Shown piece after piece: positions 1-5,769 of a DNA stretch of 6,122 nucleotides. The position numbers were made by a program, and so were the translations under genes. The stretch is from an uncultured Veillonella sp. (lineage in GTDB: Bacteria > Bacillota > Negativicutes > Veillonellales > Veillonellaceae). The stretch spans positions 1 to 6,122 of the forward strand of contig URSE01000063.1 in assembly GCA_900550455.1 (NCBI GenBank), written 5' to 3'. The notes under the pieces were generated by a model. The model saw only the letters and a program-made list of their open reading frames with translations. It was not told the DNA's origin and searched no databases. How positions within the stretch are numbered: the first letter of the stretch is position 1; every line of letters starts with the position of its first letter.

Positions 1-9
1 AATACGCAT
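1..9 (-). CDS. trmD: Start of a gene running off the left edge, probably trmD (tRNA m1G37 methyltransferase)
   Basis: Only three codons are visible on the minus strand, ATG CGT ATT (M-R-I). The start is supported by a GAGGA ribosome-binding site at 17-21, seven bases upstream. The identification rests on context: in Bacillota trmD commonly follows rimM directly, and TrmD proteins often begin with M-K/R-I. TrmD methylates G37 of tRNAs to prevent frameshifting. Unlike the other genes of the cluster, this one is separated from rimM by a terminator and about 120 bp, so it may have its own promoter. Three residues cannot prove the family; another gene is possible. Confidence 0.45.
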
Positions 10-46
10 AGGGGATTCCTCACACAGTCAAATGTTCAATCAATAG

Positions 47-87
47 ATATAGGTAAAATCTAAGTATACAAATATACCTATATTATA
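47..87 (-). promoter_or_regulatory. Possible promoter and leader hairpin for the left-edge gene
   Basis: On the minus strand a perfect TATAAT lies at 82-87, just after the rimM terminator. The -35 region is weak: TTGTTC at 92-97 is too close, and nothing at normal spacing matches TTGACA well. A perfect 9-bp inverted repeat, atataggta at 47-55 and tacctatat at 75-83, has a 19-base spacer and spans the expected transcription start and early leader, so it could be an operator or an RNA stem. The rest of 10-112 is AT-rich and shows nothing else I recognise apart from the ribosome-binding site at 17-21. Confidence 0.35.
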
Positions 88-112
88 CTACGAACAAGAC
101 CTCTCTATATAT

Positions 113-149
113 AAAAAACCCTCCTTGGATTAAATCCATTCTGGAGGGT
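113..149 (-). terminator. Intrinsic terminator overlapping the end of rimM
   Basis: Read on the minus strand, ACCCTCC (149-143) pairs with GGAGGGT (124-118). An inner stem TGGAT/ATCCA closes a three-base loop and is joined by an asymmetric internal loop. Six T residues (118-113) follow at once, the first of them in the outer pair. The 5' arm is made of the last rimM codons, and the TAA stop at 132-130 falls in the apical loop and inner stem. It should end the ylxM–rimM transcript. Confidence 0.85.
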
Positions 150-636
150 CCACAATAATTTTCTTATTTTCTAAATCAACCTTGATAACAACGCTAGGAA
201 TGTTAGCAAAGAGTTGATCTTCTTGCCCTTCTTGACTGACTACATAAACGTCGTTAGCACCAGGCTGCAACACATCAGTCAGGGTCCCCAAATGACGGCC
301 CTGGGTGTCCTCCACATCTAGCCCAATGAGGTCAAAGATATAGTAACGTCCTTCTGGTAAGGGTACAAGGTCTTCACGCTTTACTTGAATTTCCTTCTTA
401 CTATAGAGCTCCGCCCTATTGCGATCAGGGATTTCCTTAAAGGAAGCTAAGATGTATTGTTTGTGAAAACGAGCGGATGTTAAATGGTGGACTTTACCAT
501 CTATGTAACAGGCATCCATCTCGAGGAACCGATCGGGAAAATCGGTTTGCGGCATAATACGAAGATCACCCCGCACACCGTGCGGGGCAATGATAATGCC
601 TATGGTAAACAAGTCTTCCCGGACTCTATTAGCCAC
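130..636 (-). CDS. rimM: RimM, 16S rRNA processing / 30S maturation factor
   Basis: RimM binds the 30S head near protein S19 and helps 16S rRNA processing and late small-subunit assembly. The 168-residue product has the usual family length. The N-terminal RimM domain carries the hallmark APHGVRG (residues 17-23) followed by a TDFPDRF segment (31-37). The C-terminal PRC-barrel begins at PEGRYYIFDLIGL (94-106) and includes QPGANDVYVV (124-133) and IPSVVIKVDL (146-155). The start is GTG at 636, with an AAGG ribosome-binding site just upstream. It overlaps the ylqD stop by 8 bp, which suggests translational coupling. No in-frame ATG gives a better start. It is the last gene before the operon terminator, whose stem it partly encodes. 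No truncation or missing motif is seen. Confidence 0.96.
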   Translation of the reverse strand: MANRVREDLFTIGIIIAPHGVRGDLRIMPQTDFPDRFLEMDACYIDGKVHHLTSARFHKQYILASFKEIPDRNRAELYSKKEIQVKREDLVPLPEGRYYIFDLIGLDVEDTQGRHLGTLTDVLQPGANDVYVVSQEGQEDQLFANIPSVVIKVDLENKKIIVDPPEWI

Positions 637-1036
637 GGAAACCTTTTACCACACCGTCTTCAAGGATGATTTCAGCACCCATGATGTCGTCGAGGTTATC
701 CCCCACCTTGACAGTGATAACTTGTTCCAACTGACCTTGTGGAATTTCGGCTCCCAAGGTAAGCTCTTTAACTTCTTCCAACTTAGCTGTTACTTCTGCC
801 TTGAAAGAGTTAGCCCGTTGTTTTTGTTCTTCGATTTGTTCACGAATATGTGCTAGACCGTTTGGATCTAATTTAGCTTGTTCCGTCATCAACCGTTGGG
901 CTTGAAATTCGATTTGCATCAAATCTTGGTCAACGGTTTGTAAACGTTCTTCCAAATCAGTAATCATACGATCTTTAAGCAATTCAGTGACAACCGCTTT
1001 TACCGCCACAGGGACACGAAGTTTCATTTCTTCCAT
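629..1036 (-). CDS. ylqD: YlqD-family conserved coiled-coil protein
   Basis: The 135-residue product has no known biochemical function. It matches the YlqD family by position between the KH-domain gene and rimM, by size and by composition. After a basic N-terminus, residues about 25-95 are rich in Glu, Gln, Lys and Leu and should form a long alpha-helical coiled coil. The C-terminal part (about 96-135) looks beta-rich, with ITVKVGDNL and AEIILEDGVVKGFRG. I chose ATG at 1036 over a longer reading from TTG at 1054, because the AGGGAG ribosome-binding site would lie inside the longer reading; ATG at 1027 is a weaker alternative. No signal peptide or membrane segment is seen. It starts 10 bases after the khpA stop and overlaps rimM by 8 bp, so a role linked to ribosome maturation is a guess from context only. 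Confidence 0.85.
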   Translation of the reverse strand: MEEMKLRVPVAVKAVVTELLKDRMITDLEERLQTVDQDLMQIEFQAQRLMTEQAKLDPNGLAHIREQIEEQKQRANSFKAEVTAKLEEVKELTLGAEIPQGQLEQVITVKVGDNLDDIMGAEIILEDGVVKGFRG

Positions 1037-1042
1037 TTTTAT

Positions 1043-1048
1043 CTCCCT
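1043..1048 (-). promoter_or_regulatory. Ribosome-binding site that sets the ylqD start
   Basis: AGGGAG on the minus strand lies six bases before ATG 1036-1034 and overlaps the khpA stop codon TAG (1049-1047). It argues for the ATG start of ylqD over the upstream in-frame TTG at 1054. Confidence 0.75.
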
Positions 1049-1274
1049 AGACAATATCTACAGATATCTTCTTGTTCTTTTTGATGGCCGCAGCCTTAGC
1101 AACGGCTCGAATCGCTTGTGCGATACGGCCGCCCTTACCAATGACCTTACCCTTATCATCTGGCGCCACATGGAGTTCATAGACTACCATATGCCCCTTA
1201 TCGACTTCGGTAACCCTAACAGCATCCGGCTGCGTAACTAATGACCGCGCAATTAATGAAATCAAATCTTTCAT
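1047..1274 (-). CDS. khpA: KhpA, small KH-domain RNA-binding protein
   Basis: The 75-residue protein is a single KH domain of the KhpA/YlqC type. The RNA-binding GXXG loop is G-K-G-G at residues 46-49 within GKVIGKGGRIAQAIR. The beta strand VYELHVAPDD precedes it and a basic C-terminal strand (KKNKKISVDIV) follows. In Streptococcus and related Bacillota, KhpA partners KhpB/Jag and binds many RNAs, with effects on cell division and translation. The cluster position between rpsP and ylqD is the classic one. ATG at 1274 is preceded by AAAGG at 1283-1287. It lies 20 bp after rpsP and 10 bp before ylqD, so it is almost certainly cotranscribed. The protein is complete and has nothing odd. Confidence 0.95.
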   Translation of the reverse strand: MKDLISLIARSLVTQPDAVRVTEVDKGHMVVYELHVAPDDKGKVIGKGGRIAQAIRAVAKAAAIKKNKKISVDIV

Positions 1275-1294
1275 ATAATCTGCCTTTCAATTAA

Positions 1295-1558
1295 TTATTT
1301 TTTAGCAGCTGCGAATTTAGCCATTACGCCTTCTTGTTTCAACAAAGAACGTACTGTGTCTGTAGGTTGCGCACCTTTACCCAACCAAGCGATAGCTTTT
1401 TCTTCATCGATGGAAACCATAGCTGGGGATTTAGTTGCGTCGTAAGCACCGATTGTGTCAACTGGACGACCTTCGCGTGGAGCGCGGGAGTCAGCAACAA
1501 CGATACGGTAGAAAGGAGCTTTTTTAGCACCCAAACGAGTCAAACGAATTTTCAACAT
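1295..1558 (-). CDS. rpsP: 30S ribosomal protein bS16
   Basis: bS16 is a primary 16S rRNA-binding protein of the 5' domain, needed for ordered 30S assembly. The 87-residue length is normal. The N-terminus MLKIRLTRLGAKKAPFYRIV and the segment VADSRAPREGRPVDTIGAYD (residues 21-40) are diagnostic, as is WLGKGAQPTDTVRSLL (58-73). The C-terminus is a short Ala/Lys tail. ATG at 1558 has an unusually complete Shine–Dalgarno sequence upstream. It is the first gene after the hairpin-filled spacer that separates it from ffh, and khpA follows 20 bp later. The strong ribosome-binding site fits the high output expected of a ribosomal protein compared with Ffh. Confidence 0.99.
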   Translation of the reverse strand: MLKIRLTRLGAKKAPFYRIVVADSRAPREGRPVDTIGAYDATKSPAMVSIDEEKAIAWLGKGAQPTDTVRSLLKQEGVMAKFAAAKK

Positions 1559-1566
1559 GTGAGATT

Positions 1567-1575
1567 CACCTCCTT
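1567..1575 (-). promoter_or_regulatory. Near-complete Shine–Dalgarno of rpsP
   Basis: AAGGAGGTG on the minus strand, extending to AAGGAGGTGA, matches essentially the whole anti-Shine–Dalgarno tail of 16S rRNA. There are ten bases between GGAGG and the rpsP ATG. It is the strongest ribosome-binding site in the window. Its flank TTCAAGGA is complementary to the loop region of a hairpin about 124 bases upstream in the transcript. Confidence 0.85.
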
Positions 1576-1588
1576 GAATATTTAGTCC

Positions 1589-1723
1589 GGGCCCCTCTCC
1601 TACTGAGCAGTGGGCCCTGTGCCTGCGGCACGTATAGTATGGCCTTCCCCCACAAGGTAGGCCATAGATACAGGCATAAAATTGTGCCGTAATGCCTCCC
1701 CCTTCAAGGAAGGGAGGAATTAC
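1589..1723 (-). repeat. Array of adjacent hairpins in the ffh–rpsP spacer
   Basis: The 168-bp gap between ffh and rpsP is almost entirely inverted repeats. In plus coordinates: (a) 1689-1700 with 1712-1723, a 12-bp stem with one mismatch (GTAAT-CCTCCC type arms); (b) 1632-1635 plus 1638-1645 with 1659-1666 plus 1668-1671, 4 + 8 bp around a 13-base loop; (c) 1619-1623 with 1627-1631, GTGCC/GGCAC with a TGC triloop; (d) 1589-1594 with 1612-1617, GGGCCC arms. CGGCAC at 1626-1631 can alternatively pair with GTGCCG at 1684-1689. None is followed by a clear T-run on the minus strand, so a simple terminator is unlikely. The block is more GC-rich than the other spacers. It may be an intergenic palindromic repeat element, or an mRNA processing or stability segment; the sequence alone does not decide. 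I see no convincing promoter in it. Confidence 0.75.
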
Positions 1724-1726
1724 ATC

Positions 1727-3076
1727 TTACATGAAAGGTAACTTAGGGAACATGCCCTTTTTGCCGCCCCCTGAAAGTCCCTTAAATTGTTTCATCATCT
1801 TGCTCATTTCATCAAATTGCTTGATGAGGCGGTTAACATCTTGCACAGTCATGCCAGATCCCTCAGCAATTCGCTTACGACGAGAGCCATTCAATATTTT
1901 AGGATCCTGCCGCTCTGCAGCCGTCATAGATTTGATGATAGCTTCTACGCGACGTACTTCCTTAGAGTTAAGGTCGAAGTCACCCAATTGATCCTTGAGT
2001 TTCCCCATACCTGGAAGCATACCTAAAATATTGCCAAGAGGACCTAGCTTGCGGATTTGGTTCATCTGTGCCAAGAAGTCATCTAAGGTGAATTGATTCT
2101 TAGCCATCTTCTTGGCCATTTCCCGGGCTTCTTCCTCATCGATAGCCCCTTGAACGGATTCAATCAGGGTCTTAAAGTCGCCTAGGTCCAAGATTCGAGA
2201 GGCCATACGATCAGGATAGAACACATCAAAGCCATCCATTTTTTCGCTGACCCCGGTGAACTTGATAGGAAGTCCCGTTACAGCCTTGATAGACAAGGCC
2301 GCACCACCGCGGGCGTCCCCATCCAATTTGGTGAGAATAACACCATCAACGCCCAGTTTTTCATTAAAAGTTTGCGCAGTTGTCACCGCGTCTTGGCCAA
2401 TCATGGAATCCACAACCAAAAGGATTTCATGGGGCTTTACTTGCCCCTTGATACGGGCCAGTTCATCCATGAGAACCTCATCGATAGCTAGGCGTCCTGC
2501 CGTATCGATGATGACTACGTCTTTTAACATGGATGTAGATTGTTCTACAGCCCGTCGTGCAATATCCACCGGATCCGCACCTGGTCTTTCATCTGCAAAG
2601 ACAGGGATATCGATTTGCTTGCCCACCACTTGCAATTGCTTAATAGCTGCCGGACGGTATACGTCAGCTGCTACAAGAAGTGGATGTTTACCTTGCTTAC
2701 GAAGGTAGACCGCTAACTTACCAGCAGTAGTCGTCTTCCCAGCCCCTTGCAGCCCCACCAACATAATGATTGTTGGCGGTTTAGACGCGACCATAATACG
2801 GGACTGGGTCCCACCTAAGAGCTCTGTCAACTCATCATTTACAATCTTAATAACCGTTTGCGCTGGGTTCATAGAGCCAAAGACTTCTTCCCCTAGGGCC
2901 TTTTCCTTAACGGACTTGATAAAGTCCTTAGCCACCATAAAATTTACGTCCGCTTCTAAAAGGGCTGTCCGCACTTGACGAAGGGCAAAATTCACATCCT
3001 CTTCTGTGATTTTACCCTTCCCCTTCAAGGAGTCAAAGGCGTTTTGTAGTTTTTCTGTCAAGCTGTCAAAAGCCAT
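1727..3076 (-). CDS. ffh: Ffh, signal recognition particle GTPase (SRP54)
   Basis: Ffh binds signal sequences emerging from the ribosome, together with 4.5S/6S RNA, and delivers the complex to FtsY at the membrane. The 449 residues follow the N-G-M order. The helical N domain covers about 1-90. The GTPase domain has the P-loop GLQGAGKT (108-115), DVYRPAA (138-144), DTAGR (191-195) and TKLD (249-252), followed by GDARGG. The methionine-rich M domain starts near 328 (FTLDDFLAQMNQIRKLGPLGNI), with the finger-loop segment LGMLPGMG (351-358) and the RNA-binding SRRKRIAEGSG (398-408). The C-terminus is a Gly/Lys tail ending KLPFM. The start ATG at 3076 has GGAGGG at 3082-3087 and lies one base after the ylxM stop, implying coupled translation. 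All catalytic motifs are intact. Confidence 0.99.
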   Translation of the reverse strand: MAFDSLTEKLQNAFDSLKGKGKITEEDVNFALRQVRTALLEADVNFMVAKDFIKSVKEKALGEEVFGSMNPAQTVIKIVNDELTELLGGTQSRIMVASKPPTIIMLVGLQGAGKTTTAGKLAVYLRKQGKHPLLVAADVYRPAAIKQLQVVGKQIDIPVFADERPGADPVDIARRAVEQSTSMLKDVVIIDTAGRLAIDEVLMDELARIKGQVKPHEILLVVDSMIGQDAVTTAQTFNEKLGVDGVILTKLDGDARGGAALSIKAVTGLPIKFTGVSEKMDGFDVFYPDRMASRILDLGDFKTLIESVQGAIDEEEAREMAKKMAKNQFTLDDFLAQMNQIRKLGPLGNILGMLPGMGKLKDQLGDFDLNSKEVRRVEAIIKSMTAAERQDPKILNGSRRKRIAEGSGMTVQDVNRLIKQFDEMSKMMKQFKGLSGGGKKGMFPKLPFM

Positions 3077-3077
3077 G

Positions 3078-3401
3078 CTATCCCTCCATTTGCGCCAACA
3101 ATTGTTGCATAGCGGCCTTATCGACCACCGCTGCTTGTAGTTCCTGCCGCATCTTGTCGATTAAAGCCTCACGGCGTTCGTAATTCCTAACTAAATGCAA
3201 GGACTCTTCATATCCATTAAGGACCTGCATGGCTCGCTGTAAATTATCATGCACGGCCTGACGAGACACCCCCAATTGATCAGCAATTTCTGCTAGGGAC
3301 ATGTCATCCTCATGATGAAGTACTATGCACTGTAGTTGTTTCTCTGTTAATAAGGCGCCATAGAAGTCAATGAGCAGGCTAACCAAAACTCGTTCTTCCA
3401 T
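3078..3401 (-). CDS. ylxM: YlxM, SRP-associated HTH protein
   Basis: The 107-residue product belongs to the YlxM/p13 family (sigma-70 region 4-like helix-turn-helix). Family members are encoded next to ffh or ftsY, and Streptococcus YlxM has been reported to bind SRP components. The HTH segment is LTEKQLQCIVLHHEDDMSLAEIADQLGVSRQAVHDNLQRA, split here as LTEKQ at 18-22, SLAEIADQLGVSRQAVHD at about 35-52 and NLQRA after it. The C-terminal third is a charged helix. ATG at 3401 is preceded by AAGGA at 3405-3409, with somewhat short spacing. Its TAG stop is one base before the ffh ATG, so the two are clearly one translational unit. It appears to be the first gene of the operon; ftsY, often upstream in other Bacillota, is not there. 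Confidence 0.95.
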   Translation of the reverse strand: MEERVLVSLLIDFYGALLTEKQLQCIVLHHEDDMSLAEIADQLGVSRQAVHDNLQRAMQVLNGYEESLHLVRNYERREALIDKMRQELQAAVVDKAAMQQLLAQMEG

Positions 3402-3468
3402 CGTTCCTTCTCTCTATTAAAGTCAAAATAATTATCTTTTTCTGACAAGGCAATTTGCTTTACACCTT

Positions 3469-3498
3469 ATGTTAGCAAATAAGAAAAAGACCTGTCAA
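3469..3498 (-). promoter_or_regulatory. Candidate promoter of the ylxM–ffh–rpsP–rimM operon
   Basis: On the minus strand a perfect TTGACA (3498-3493) is followed after 18 bases by TAACAT (3474-3469, four of six consensus bases), preceded by TGC as an extended -10. The predicted start is near 3462, about 60 bases before the ylxM ATG. The -35 box lies within the 3' half of the copA terminator hairpin, and the U-tract forms the promoter spacer. No other pair of boxes in 3402-3548 is as good. Confidence 0.5.
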
Positions 3499-3520
3499 GG
3501 ATTTTCCCTTAACAGGTCTT
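3479..3520 (-). terminator. Intrinsic terminator of copA
   Basis: On the minus strand AAGACCTGT (3520-3512) pairs perfectly with ACAGGTCTT (3495-3487), continued after one mismatch by AAGG/CCTT and a six-base loop. A T-rich tail (TTTCTTATTT) follows. It begins 29 bp after the copA stop. The plus strand has no T-run after the stem, so it acts only on copA transcripts. Confidence 0.9.
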
Positions 3521-3548
3521 AAAAAGACTTTATTAACTTATCATTGAT

Positions 3549-5738
3549 TTACTTTTCAATATTAGCCAATTTTAACCGTAGGGCATTAGATACAACTGTA
3601 ACTGAGGAGAATGCCATGGCTGTACCAGCGATCATTGGATTAAGGAGACCAGCTGCAGCTAATGGAATACCAATACAGTTAAAGATTAAGGCCCAGAAGA
3701 GGTTTTGCTTAATATTAGTCAAGGTCTTACGGCTCAAGTTAATGGCTTGTACCAAAGAATTAAGGTCATTACGAACCAAAACGATATCTGCCGCTTCTAC
3801 GGCTATGTCCGTACCAGACCCGATAGCAAAGCCGATATCTGCCGTAGCTAAGGCAGGGGCATCATTGATACCATCCCCTACCATGCCGACACGTTTGCCT
3901 TGGGCTTGAAGGTCTGCTACCTTAGAAGCCTTGTCCTGAGGTAAGACTTCTGCTATAACATGCTCAATGCCAGCTTGCTTGGCGATGTATTGAGCGGTTC
4001 GCCGATTATCCCCCGTCAACATCCACACTTCAACGCCTTTTTTCTTCAAATCAGCAACAACCTTCTTGGTTTCTGGACGTAATTGATCTTCTACGGCCCA
4101 GAGGGCGGATACAATTCCATCCACGGCTAAGAGAGAAACAGAAGCCCCTTGTTCTTCCAAACCTAGTACATCTGGCAAAATGGCTTCCATTGGATACCCT
4201 AAATCAGTCATCCATCGGCTATGGCCCAATTGCAAGAGATGTCCTTCAACAGTCCCTTCTAGGCCTTTACCAGGAACATCCTTAAAGTCCCCTAAGCTTA
4301 TGGATGGATCCATCTTTTTATAGCCCCTATCTTCCCCATAGTAAGTCATGGCAATAGCGATTGGGTGAGATGTCTTTCCTTCCAAGGCCATCATATATTT
4401 CATATTGTCTTCTTCATGACCCGCATAGTTGGTATACTGTCTAACTTCCAAGACCCCTTGGGTAAGGGTCCCTGTCTTATCCACCACGAGGGCATTAAGA
4501 CCACCAGTCTTTTCCAAAAACTCAGCCGACTTAATGAGAATGCCATGTTCAGCACCTAAACCAGACCCTACCATGATAGAAGTTGGTGTCGCTAACCCCA
4601 ACGCACAAGGGCAAGCAATAACCAAAACAGCCGTAGCGGAGAGGACGGATTGGTTAAGGCTTCCATCCAAAAGGAAGTACCATACTAAACCCGTAAGGAC
4701 AGCTATAGCAATAACAGCCGGTACGAAGTAGGCAGCCACGACATCGGCAATCCGTTGGATGGAGGCCTTGGATGTTTGTGCCTCTTCCACGACCTTAATG
4801 ATTTGCGACAGCATGGTGTCCATGCCAATCTTCTTGGCTTCCATAGTAAAAGAGCCAGTCAAGTTAATGGTAGCGCCGATGACATCAAGGCCCACCTTCT
4901 TTTCTACTGGCAAGGACTCACCTGTCAACATAGATTCATCTACAGTGGAATAACCCTCCAAGAGAGTCCCATCCACTGGAATTTTTTCACCGGCCCGCAC
5001 CTGAATGCGGTCCCCTGGTTTAACTTGGCTAGTAGGGGTATCCACCACCTGTCCATCCCGTTCTACGTGAGCCACTGCTGGTTGTAAGGCGATGAGCTTT
5101 TGCAAGGCTTCAGAGGTCCGCCCCTTAGCCACTTCTTCCAAGAGTTTCCCTAAGAGAATAAAGGTAATGAGCCATGCGGAGGTTTCAAAGTAGACCTGAG
5201 GATGGTGGCCTGCTGGATGAACCATGATGAGCCAATGATAAATGGAGAAGAGATAGGCTACCGATGTTCCCATAACAACTAAGACATCCATGGTTAAGGC
5301 ACCGGATTTAATAGCTGACCAAGCACCCTTATAGAAAACAAGGCCCGGTCCAAATTGAGCGACAGACGCCAAGACAAATTCTACGCCAATTGGTAGCATA
5401 TAGTCCTCTAGGCCGAAATTAGGCAAGAACATGGATACCATCATTGGTACTGCCATACAAGCAGCTATAACAAAGCGTGCAATTGGCTTCTTAAGGTCTT
5501 GCTTTTCAATTTCTTGCTTAGTGGGATCTGCTTCTTCAGCACCAAAGCCAATACCCTGAATGGCCCCAATAATAGCCTCTGCTGTGAGACCCGTCCCTTC
5601 TTTTAGGTCAACAGTCCCCTTCCGGGTCAAAAGATTTACCTTAACATCTTCTACGCCGTCTAATTTAGATACGACATTCTCTACCCGTTTTACACAGGCC
5701 GCACAGTGCATGCCTGTAATATCAAACTCTTTTTTCAT
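3549..5738 (-). CDS. copA: CopA-type P1B-1 copper-exporting ATPase
   Basis: This membrane pump uses ATP to move Cu(I) (and often Ag(I)) out of the cytoplasm. The 729 residues are typical for a CopA with a single metal-binding domain. Visible parts: an HMA domain (2 to about 68) with GMHCAAC at 9-15; eight hydrophobic segments near 86-106, 113-135, 150-172, 183-202, 333-356, 364-385, 678-698 and 702-720; TGES (272-275); the transmembrane metal site CPC (376-378); the phosphorylated Asp420 in DKTGTLT; His458-Pro459 of the nucleotide domain; GDGINDAP (621-628); and MAFSS (708-712). The TM7 signature, usually Tyr-Asn, is Phe686-Asn687. The HP motif reads TSHP instead of the common SEHP. ATG at 5738 has AAGAGG at 5745-5750. 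It is a single gene with its own terminator; no copZ, csoR or copY is in the window. Copper specificity is inferred from these signatures. Confidence 0.97.
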   Translation of the reverse strand: MKKEFDITGMHCAACVKRVENVVSKLDGVEDVKVNLLTRKGTVDLKEGTGLTAEAIIGAIQGIGFGAEEADPTKQEIEKQDLKKPIARFVIAACMAVPMMVSMFLPNFGLEDYMLPIGVEFVLASVAQFGPGLVFYKGAWSAIKSGALTMDVLVVMGTSVAYLFSIYHWLIMVHPAGHHPQVYFETSAWLITFILLGKLLEEVAKGRTSEALQKLIALQPAVAHVERDGQVVDTPTSQVKPGDRIQVRAGEKIPVDGTLLEGYSTVDESMLTGESLPVEKKVGLDVIGATINLTGSFTMEAKKIGMDTMLSQIIKVVEEAQTSKASIQRIADVVAAYFVPAVIAIAVLTGLVWYFLLDGSLNQSVLSATAVLVIACPCALGLATPTSIMVGSGLGAEHGILIKSAEFLEKTGGLNALVVDKTGTLTQGVLEVRQYTNYAGHEEDNMKYMMALEGKTSHPIAIAMTYYGEDRGYKKMDPSISLGDFKDVPGKGLEGTVEGHLLQLGHSRWMTDLGYPMEAILPDVLGLEEQGASVSLLAVDGIVSALWAVEDQLRPETKKVVADLKKKGVEVWMLTGDNRRTAQYIAKQAGIEHVIAEVLPQDKASKVADLQAQGKRVGMVGDGINDAPALATADIGFAIGSGTDIAVEAADIVLVRNDLNSLVQAINLSRKTLTNIKQNLFWALIFNCIGIPLAAAGLLNPMIAGTAMAFSSVTVVSNALRLKLANIEK

Positions 5739-5769
5739 ACATAACCTCTTTCACAAAATAGGAGTCTTT

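Noticed and set aside
84..89. Plus-strand TATACT box before rimM
   Set aside because: No -35 at proper spacing, and it would only drive antisense RNA into the rimM terminator.
1037..1054. N-terminal extension of YlqD from a TTG start at 1054
   Set aside because: The extension would place a good AGGGAG ribosome-binding site inside the coding region and overlap khpA by 8 bp; ATG at 1036 with six-base spacing is better.
1339..1530. 63-codon minus-strand frame within rpsP
   Set aside because: It is entirely out of frame inside rpsP, a certain gene.
1632..1640. Minus-strand promoter for rpsP using the TATAC/TACTAT bases in the spacer
   Set aside because: No -35 at a usable distance, and the bases belong to a hairpin stem.
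1589..1723. Intrinsic terminator between ffh and rpsP
   Set aside because: The stems are strong, but none is followed by a T-run on the minus strand; the short ATTTTAT after the first hairpin is displaced and interrupted.
2256..2708. 150-codon plus-strand open frame antisense to ffh
   Set aside because: It lies wholly within the strongly conserved GTPase domain of ffh, its product is low-complexity Ser/Thr/Arg-rich without a recognisable domain, and it is an evident shadow of the real frame.
3544..3909. 121-codon plus-strand open frame antisense to the end of copA
   Set aside because: It is antisense to conserved CopA motifs and has no recognisable protein features.
4755..5087. 110-codon plus-strand open frame inside copA
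   Set aside because: It is a shadow frame antisense to the actuator domain of CopA, with no family resemblance.
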